Positions 58,603 to 64,000 of a DNA stretch of 64,000 bases are shown one piece after another; within the stretch, counting starts at the first letter, position 1, and each line of letters opens with the position of its first letter. Both the position numbers and the translations under genes were made by a program. The notes under the pieces are model-generated. The model worked only from the letters and a program-made list of their open reading frames with translations, was not told the origin of the DNA and searched no databases. Source of the stretch: an uncultured bacterium (GTDB taxonomy: Bacteria > Hydrogenedentota > Hydrogenedentia > Hydrogenedentales > CAILVY01); assembly GCA_937951485.1 (NCBI GenBank), contig CALEDJ010000003.1, positions 49,663 through 113,662 on the forward strand, read 5' to 3'.

Positions 58603-59625
58603 TTATTCAGTGAACAGCGGCTCAATCATCCCGAGGGAATTGGCCACCCATCTGTTGGGCAATTCGTTGCCGAATTCCTGATATTTCTGAAAAGTCACGT
58701 GCCCATCCATGAATAGGACATTCGAGCCGCCGGGAACATGATTAAATGACCGGGTGACGGCCGCTATGTGGTCGAACATGACAGGCAACGTGCTTTGCGC
58801 CTTTGCGCTCGCGGCGGGATTGTTAATATCCGTGATCAGAAACCGCTCGATGCCTTCCCGCAACCGGTAGATGGTGCTGCCGCCGCCATTGCCCAAGCCC
58901 TCGGCCACATTGATGTCCCGATCAAAAACGTTTGCGACGGCGGCTGCTTGTGCCGGGCTGAGAGAATTGGCGCCCGCCAAAAATGCGGTGATGACTACCG
59001 GGTCGAAGAGGCTTTCAATGGCCGCCACGAGTTGCGCCGGACCCGTCTCAGTGGCCGGGACAGGCGGGGGTCCTGACATGAGTGAGATTATCGAAGAGAG
59101 CGTACTGAAACTGGTCTCTCCGCAGCGGTTATCATAACAATCCAAGGTCCAGCCGACGTACCCGTAACTAATATCCGTCGCGCTGGCGCACCGCTGCCGG
59201 CCTTCCGTCGGACCGGTTGCGGGATAGGTGTAACTGCCGACACACAGTTCGTCCGTGCCGGGACGCGAGAACAGTTCCTTCGCGTCGCCCGCTTCCGGGT
59301 CCGAAGGGCAAACCAGCACATAGGGGTCCGTCAAATACTCGGGATAGATGGCAAAGATATTTGGCGCCAGGTCCAAGGTCATGCAACGCCCGGTCAGGCT
59401 GCGCCAGGGCAGGTAACCGGCCTGCAGCGTGGGAAAGCGTTCACCTTTCGCTTCGTTTGCATACATCTTGAACACAATGCCCATCTGCTTGAGATTGTTC
59501 TGACACGACGAGCGCCGGGCAGACTCACGCGCTCGCGCCAAGGCGGGCAATAGAATCGCGGCCAGGATGCCTATGATGGCAATGACGACCAGCAACTCGA
59601 TAAGGGTAAAACCATTTTTTCGCAC
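58603..59625 (-). CDS. Lone prepilin with H-x(n)-DG motif (major pseudopilin-like)
   Basis: A 340-residue protein with a GTG start at 59625 and AAGGAGGGG upstream. The leader is only five residues before KNG|FTLIE (Glu10 at +5), then [20 protein letters not shown] and [19 protein letters not shown]. The C-terminus has [21 protein letters not shown] ~60-residue Ala/Ser-rich insert ([20 protein letters not shown]) sits in the middle and makes it longer than the paralogue at 50241. It is monocistronic. Such prepilins are present in many copies in PVC-type genomes. Confidence 0.9.
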   Translation of the reverse strand: MRKNGFTLIELLVVIAIIGILAAILLPALARARESARRSSCQNNLKQMGIVFKMYANEAKGERFPTLQAGYLPWRSLTGRCMTLDLAPNIFAIYPEYLTDPYVLVCPSDPEAGDAKELFSRPGTDELCVGSYTYPATGPTEGRQRCASATDISYGYVGWTLDCYDNRCGETSFSTLSSIISLMSGPPPVPATETGPAQLVAAIESLFDPVVITAFLAGANSLSPAQAAAVANVFDRDINVAEGLGNGGGSTIYRLREGIERFLITDINNPAASAKAQSTLPVMFDHIAAVTRSFNHVPGGSNVLFMDGHVTFQKYQEFGNELPNRWVANSLGMIEPLFTE

Positions 59626-60059
59626 AACTCCCCTCCTTCCAAGTTGGTTTAAGAAACCCCATCTTGTCCCTTCTGTCCTCCGGGAGGACGGATACACACT
59701 CTCTACTTTAGCACAAGAACCATTCCCCGGCAAGAAAAAACATTTCCAAAGCGATCCGTCCCCGACTGGACAATTCAGGCGGAGCGGAATCATTCCCGCT
59801 CTGCCCTTCCATCGTGCGAGGTTTGGCGTTGGCTTCGGGTTTCCACGGATTCAGGACGAATTCAAGCACACGATATTGATACTGCTTCCCCCAGTGAAAA
59901 GCGTATGAACCCGGCCCAATGGAACCGGGTCAATCGGATGACGCACGGTTCGCCGACGCTTGACAGGTTCCCTTTATGTCGCCGTTTCCGGCAACGTTCG
60001 AATAGTTTCACCCTGGCCGACAAGAACGTGTTTTCGGAAGAAACAGGCGCGCGATGCTC
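59626..60059. other. Gap between prepilin and oxidoreductase genes
   Basis: No gene is supported. A small hairpin (ACCCGG / CCGGGT, 59909-59930) is the only structure seen. The prepilin promoter should lie at 59640-59800 on the minus strand, but no convincing hexamers are visible. Confidence 0.3.
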
Positions 60060-61526
60060 TCAGATGCGCCAGGGGGCGCGCCTGGCGCGGCGCAGCAGCC
60101 GGTTCGCCTGTTCATCTTCAAGAAACACCTCGCGTGCGGGGTCCCACTTCAGGGAACGCCCCAGTTTGTATGCAATCATCGTCAGATGCCCGAGGGAGGC
60201 GGCGCGATGTCCGATTTCTTCATGGGAATGGGGCTTTCCGCGCGTCTTGATGCACTCGATCCAATTGGCGTGGTGATCCCTCCCGCCGAGATCAACATCG
60301 TGCGCCGGGGAATTGTACTCCGCCATGAGTTCATCGGGGCCGCCCGTGATTCCGGCATTGTCGGACATGGTGGTGATCCAGCCCCGCTCCCCCACGACCA
60401 CCCCGCCGAAATTCCCATCCAGGCGGGCGTCTTCGGGGACAGCGCCGTAGACCTGCTTTACCTGTGCCCAGCCCTCAACCAGGTGCAGCAACACGCCGTT
60501 GGCGTACCTGTAGGTGAGAGTTGGAAACTCATTGCTGCCGGGGTGGATGATTTCGACGGGACCGCTCTCTTCATATCCGAGGGCGTACTGAAGCACTTCC
60601 ACGGAGTGGGAGTGGTACCACGTGGACGGCCCCACGCCAAAGTCCTCACAAAATGACCACGGCACCACGACCCGCGAGGGGTTAACATGATAGAGGGGGT
60701 TGTACGGACGACTGAGCGCGGGTCCGACCCAAAGGTCCCAATCCAGCCCTTCCGGCACCGGCTCGCCCGGCAATGCGAAATCAAGCGTTGTATAAGAACG
60801 CCCGGTCACAGCGGCGTTTATTGATGCGGCATACGGCTGGAAGCGTTCCGCGCCTATCATTCCCCCGAGGGAACCCCAAAGGGTAAACGCGGACTTGATC
60901 TTACCCAGTCCGCCTTTGCGGATGAAGTCGCAGGCCCGGCGGATGGTCGGGTTGGTTCGGTATTGGCTCCCGTTCTGGAAAACCCGGTTGTTGCGCCGCA
61001 CCGCGGCAACGAGTTGACGACCTTCGTCCACGGTGATGGAAATCGGTTTCTCGCAGTACACGTCTTTACCGGATTCCGCGGCATGGATGGACTGGGGCGT
61101 GTGCCAGTGGTCAGGAGTGACAATCATTACCGCGTCAATGTCTTCGCGGGCCAGCAATTCACGGTAGTCGTTGTAAATTTCACAGCCACGATACGTCCCG
61201 CTTGTAGTCCTTTTTTCGTAGAGTCCCTCCAATTCCCTCCTGCCGTCTTCGAGTCGCGTACGGTCCACCTCGCAGAGCGCGAGGACCTCGACCGCCGCGT
61301 TATGTGCGAGGTGGCGAAGGTGTCCCACCCCCATTCTTCCCAGGCCAATCTGCCCCACCGTGATCCGGTTGCTCGGGGCGATATGCCCGCCCGCCCCAAG
61401 CGCGGATGCGGGGATGATCACCGGCGCGGACATGGCGCCCGCCACAGCGGCCGCTCTACCAATGAAACTGCGCCGGCTGATGACTTCGCCGGAAGCCTTG
61501 CTCTTGCCGGATTTTGTTGCCGTCAT
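60060..61526 (-). CDS. Tat-exported Gfo/Idh/MocA-family oxidoreductase
   Basis: A 488-residue protein. A twin-arginine signal (ISRRSFIGRAAAVAGAMSAP) leads to a Rossmann domain (VGQIGLGRMGVGHLRHLAHN, VMIVTPDHWHTPQSIHAAES) and the catalytic-region EKP (GKDVYCEKPIS). The C-terminal part (WVGPALSRPYNPLYHVNPSR, YHSHSVEVLQYALG, DHHANWIECIKTRGKPHSHE) is the exported PVC-type Gfo/Idh/MocA form. It should oxidise or reduce a sugar ring with tightly held NAD(P). It is the third gene of the operon, 4-nt overlap with the HEAT-repeat gene. Confidence 0.92.
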   Translation of the reverse strand: MTATKSGKSKASGEVISRRSFIGRAAAVAGAMSAPVIIPASALGAGGHIAPSNRITVGQIGLGRMGVGHLRHLAHNAAVEVLALCEVDRTRLEDGRRELEGLYEKRTTSGTYRGCEIYNDYRELLAREDIDAVMIVTPDHWHTPQSIHAAESGKDVYCEKPISITVDEGRQLVAAVRRNNRVFQNGSQYRTNPTIRRACDFIRKGGLGKIKSAFTLWGSLGGMIGAERFQPYAASINAAVTGRSYTTLDFALPGEPVPEGLDWDLWVGPALSRPYNPLYHVNPSRVVVPWSFCEDFGVGPSTWYHSHSVEVLQYALGYEESGPVEIIHPGSNEFPTLTYRYANGVLLHLVEGWAQVKQVYGAVPEDARLDGNFGGVVVGERGWITTMSDNAGITGGPDELMAEYNSPAHDVDLGGRDHHANWIECIKTRGKPHSHEEIGHRAASLGHLTMIAYKLGRSLKWDPAREVFLEDEQANRLLRRARRAPWRI

Positions 61527-62065
61527 CGCACTTCCTCGCCATGACCGGCGGGGCCATGCGCCGTGCGCGCCGCTATCTTTCGCAGCGAGGTCTCAACCGC
61601 TGCCGCCAATGTCTTGTCCGGGCTGTTCCGCATCTTCGATAATACGGGGACGGCCTTCCGGTCGCAGCGCTCGCCCAATGTGTTCACGATTCCCACGCGC
61701 CGATTGCCGTCAATTTTATCCAGTGCCGCGCGCAAGGCCCTGTCCACGGAAGAATCGGGTATCCCCTCGAGCGCGAAGCGCGCACAGTCCGACAGGTCGT
61801 CGTCGTACAACATCCTGGCGAGCGCAGGAACACTTCGACCTGTGCCAATAAGGGCGAGTTTTCGGCAAACGTACTCCTTCGCTGGAACTTTTGCCTCCGA
61901 TTGGAGGATCTCGAGAAGCGCCTTCTCAATTTCCTTTAACTGTTTCTTGTCCCCACAGGCGCTTGCGATTCGCTGATCAATGTCGCTCAATGAACCACGG
62001 TCCCCGCCCCAATCGTACGCCATCAATGGAATCACCCAGTCATGCACTGTTTTGTTCTTCCTCAT
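61523..62065 (-). CDS. HEAT-repeat protein
   Basis: A 180-residue protein starting at 62065 behind GGACGGAG. It has helical pairs of the HEAT/PBS type: KALLEILQSEAKVPAKEYVC with RKLALIGTGRSVPALARML, SDCARFALEGIPDSSVDRAL, IVNTLGERCDRKAVPVLSKM and KTLAAAVETSLRKIAAR. No signal peptide is seen. HEAT proteins often sit next to ThuA and cytochrome-type proteins in PVC genomes. It overlaps the oxidoreductase start by ATGA. Likely a protein-binding scaffold. Confidence 0.75.
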   Translation of the reverse strand: MRKNKTVHDWVIPLMAYDWGGDRGSLSDIDQRIASACGDKKQLKEIEKALLEILQSEAKVPAKEYVCRKLALIGTGRSVPALARMLYDDDLSDCARFALEGIPDSSVDRALRAALDKIDGNRRVGIVNTLGERCDRKAVPVLSKMRNSPDKTLAAAVETSLRKIAARTAHGPAGHGEEVR

Positions 62066-62102
62066 GCTCCGTCCGGGCCGTAAGTGAAAGCCGTTTGGCG
62101 CT

Positions 62103-63842
62103 CTACTTCGCCAGGTCCAGGGTAACCTCGTCAAAGAACCGCGCCGACTGCTCGACCTCGGGCATGGATTCGTACCAGTTGTAAGAGTATTCCAACCCGA
62201 ACATCGTTGGCTTGATGCCTTGGCGATGGACTTCCTCCAGAAATTCCCGTATGCGGCCCGCGCCCGTGCCCCAGGGCACATCGTGGCCATCGCTGCTCAG
62301 TTCGTTCAGGTCATGCATCTGAACCTCGAAGAGGCGGTGTCCGATCGTTTTGAGGCCGGCGACCGGGTCAATGCCGCTGCGCATCCAGTACCCCATATCA
62401 GCGCAAACACCGATGCGGGGGCCGCGGCCTTCGCAAACCTGCATGACCGCTTCGGGGCTCCAGTAGTGGGGCGACGCCTTCTGATCGTGATTGTGGATGG
62501 CAAGTTGGATATTGTATTCGTCGCAGAACCGCTCGATGGTGTCGAGCGCCTCCACCGGCGGCTCGGAGATGAGGGTCTTGATGCCCATCTTGCGGGCGAA
62601 CTCGAAGACTTTGCGGCACCCTTCCTCATCGCCGGGGATGACGGAGTAGAAACAGGTCAGCATGCGCACGCCCGCGTCGTCCAGTTTCAGGCGGATCGCC
62701 TTCAGTTCTTCATCGCTCAAATCCGCATTGAAGTTTTTGTCAATGTCCTTGCTGACCTTCTGGAAGTCCAGTCCGCCCATGTAAGCCAATCCCAACTGGT
62801 CCGTTTTCTCGATGGTCTCGAAGAGCGTGTATCGGTGGAATGTGTAGGCCACGATACCCAGCCGCCATCCGAGTTTCTCCTGCGCTTCGATGGCGGGGGT
62901 GATCCGGGCGCTGGGGATCGTCGGCGCTGGAAGGTCGCCCAGGGCAAACTGGGCCGCGCCCAGGTAGAAGTTCAACATTGTGGGATTCCAGAAATGGTAC
63001 GGGTTATGGGCAATCGTCGAATAAAACACCCGCCCCCGGCCATAATGGCGCACCCACGCGACGGCATAGTCCCGGTCCCCCCGCTCGTGGGGCATTGCGC
63101 TGAGGTCGGTCTTTTCCACGTCAATGCTCAATAGCACGCGCACCCTGTTGCGCGAATATGGATCGGTGACGCGGAAGAACTCGTCGCGAATCTCGAAGCC
63201 CTCTTTCGGAAAGGGCGCAACAAGCGGGTGGCCGGGGGAATCAACCTTAATGTGGACGTGCTCCCGGGCGTCGCGATGGTTGGCGCCCCGTCCGCCGAGC
63301 ATGCGCCCGAATTCAGGCCAGTCATCGCCGCCGTTCTCGCCCCAGCGCCAGAAGGCAACCGTCGTGCCGTGAACACCGATGAGCCCCCCGCCGCCATAGA
63401 CAAATTCCAGCAGATTTTGCCTGAGATCGGGATTGTCGAACAGGTTGCCCACGGTGTTGTTCAAGAAGACCGCATCAAATTCCGCGAGACGCGCTTTCTC
63501 GAATACCGCCGGGTCACGGCTGATGATCACGTCGAAGGCGCCGGTCTTCCTGCCCATTTCCTGAAACGCAAGATTCGCATAGAACCGCGAGGGATGGCCG
63601 GCGTATCCAACATTGAGGTCAAATATGAGAAGTTTTCTCGCTTTCGCGGGCGAACCAGGCGCCTTATCCGGCAAGGCGGCCATAATCTTCTCCCGGTCCT
63701 CGTCACTGATAACGTAGCCCTGATCCTCCGGGCCGCCGATTTCATAGGCGAGGGCAACAAGCGATATGAAAACATATCCAAGGACCGCGGCCATGCATAC
63801 TCGGGGCTTCAGAAAGCCCGTTCTCCTCTCCAGAATACCCAC
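62103..63842 (-). CDS. ThuA domain fused to a xylose-isomerase-like TIM barrel
   Basis: A 579-residue secreted or membrane-anchored protein with a GTG start at 63842 and GAGGAGG about 11 nt upstream. A hydrophobic segment (VCMAAVLGYVFISLVALA) near residue 16 serves as signal or anchor. Residues about 68-300 are a ThuA (class I glutaminase-like) domain: GYAGHPSRFYANLAF, FDAVFLNNTVGNLF, GGGGLIGVHGTTVAFWRWGE and GRGRVFYSTIAHNPY. Residues about 325-575 are a sugar-isomerase/epimerase barrel: QLAIHNHDQKASPHYWSP, GVCADMGYWMRSGIDP, VPWGTGAGRIREFLEEV and FGLEYSYNWY, with metal-binding His, Asp and Glu in place. It heads the operon with HEAT and Gfo/Idh/MocA genes. Confidence 0.9.
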   Translation of the reverse strand: MGILERRTGFLKPRVCMAAVLGYVFISLVALAYEIGGPEDQGYVISDEDREKIMAALPDKAPGSPAKARKLLIFDLNVGYAGHPSRFYANLAFQEMGRKTGAFDVIISRDPAVFEKARLAEFDAVFLNNTVGNLFDNPDLRQNLLEFVYGGGGLIGVHGTTVAFWRWGENGGDDWPEFGRMLGGRGANHRDAREHVHIKVDSPGHPLVAPFPKEGFEIRDEFFRVTDPYSRNRVRVLLSIDVEKTDLSAMPHERGDRDYAVAWVRHYGRGRVFYSTIAHNPYHFWNPTMLNFYLGAAQFALGDLPAPTIPSARITPAIEAQEKLGWRLGIVAYTFHRYTLFETIEKTDQLGLAYMGGLDFQKVSKDIDKNFNADLSDEELKAIRLKLDDAGVRMLTCFYSVIPGDEEGCRKVFEFARKMGIKTLISEPPVEALDTIERFCDEYNIQLAIHNHDQKASPHYWSPEAVMQVCEGRGPRIGVCADMGYWMRSGIDPVAGLKTIGHRLFEVQMHDLNELSSDGHDVPWGTGAGRIREFLEEVHRQGIKPTMFGLEYSYNWYESMPEVEQSARFFDEVTLDLAK

Positions 63843-64000
63843 TTTCCAGTTTCCTCCTCAGTAACCGTTCACGGGGTCAAGAATGCGAAAACACCCGGAA
63901 AACCGCACTTTTTCGGCGCACAAGTCGTCGCATTTTGCCGCATTTTCGCGCCGTTCTCCCGCTGCAATTGCGAAAAACCCCATGTTTTTGGGGGGTTCAA
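63843..64000. other. Upstream region of the ThuA operon, cut by window edge
   Basis: No gene is seen in the last 158 nt. A CCCC-ATGTTTTT-GGGG hairpin lies at about 63978-63995. I found no clear promoter for the minus-strand operon. Confidence 0.3.

Noticed and set aside
59941-60055. A coding frame on the plus strand between the prepilin and the oxidoreductase
   Set aside because: It continues antisense through the oxidoreductase gene and shows no family pattern.

Overview
The window is a gene-dense, GC-rich bacterial chromosome segment with about 47 supported protein genes on both strands. I see no tRNA, rRNA or CRISPR array. The gene content points to a free-living heteropolysaccharide degrader of the PVC/Hydrogenedentes type. 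It includes GxGYxYP, DUF1080, ThuA, two URO-D family proteins, very large glycoside hydrolases, Tat-exported Gfo/Idh/MocA and DegT proteins, prepilins ending in an H-x(n)-DG motif, and a secreted protein with Gly-Glu linkers and a C-terminal dockerin-like pair. Candidatus Hydrogenedentota is my best guess. It is an inference from protein style, not from a marker gene.

Layout. 1-4.6 kb: a membrane protein cut by the window edge, an alginate-export-type porin, a DegT aminotransferase, MazG and a zinc-ribbon microprotein. 5-11.5 kb: a GxGYxYP protein, a methyltransferase/DEDDy exonuclease fusion, and an AhpD-like gene followed by two paralogous CCG-domain iron-sulfur proteins. 12-18.4 kb: nitronate monooxygenase, DUF4491, a B12-binding radical SAM protein, a GT39/TPR membrane protein and a DUF1080 lipoprotein. 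18.5-24.6 kb: two URO-D family proteins flanking a nucleotidyltransferase pair, then a six-PAS/one-GAF sensor with no visible output domain. 24.8-38.5 kb: a 1624-aa GH106-like enzyme, a degenerate-receiver/Fis-HTH regulator coupled to a glycerol-1-phosphate dehydrogenase (AraM type) and an unknown protein, an SDR, a GH38 alpha-mannosidase and a DUF3810-like zinc protein. 38.5-49.5 kb: a 1149-aa secreted protein, FmdB, argD-argF-argG, an orphan sigma-region-4 protein, an OmpA-family protein and a tyrosine recombinase. 49.7-59.6 kb: a CmpB-like membrane protein, a six-gene pseudopilin/GspF operon on the minus strand, a Tat-exported DegT protein, a DUF418 protein and a lone prepilin. 60-63.8 kb: a minus-strand operon of ThuA-TIM-barrel fusion, HEAT-repeat protein and Tat-exported Gfo/Idh/MocA oxidoreductase.

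The glycan genes (porin, GxGYxYP, DUF1080, GH106, GH38, ThuA/TIM, Gfo/Idh/MocA) look like scattered parts of a polysaccharide uptake and breakdown economy rather than one locus. The arg genes are the clearest conserved metabolic operon.

The intergenic space is unusually repeat-rich. I recognise about nine families of short inverted or low-complexity elements. One pairs GGCATTTGCGAA with TTCGCAAATGCC and occurs three times. One is a ~130-bp element present twice. Others are CCCTCACCCC palindromes, a CCCCCTTCAAAGGGGG pair, an ATCTGCG element, a GTCATTGCGA element, CAGGCTTCAG modules and purine-rich GGACARGG tracts. Several genes appear to have absorbed such sequence into their ends.
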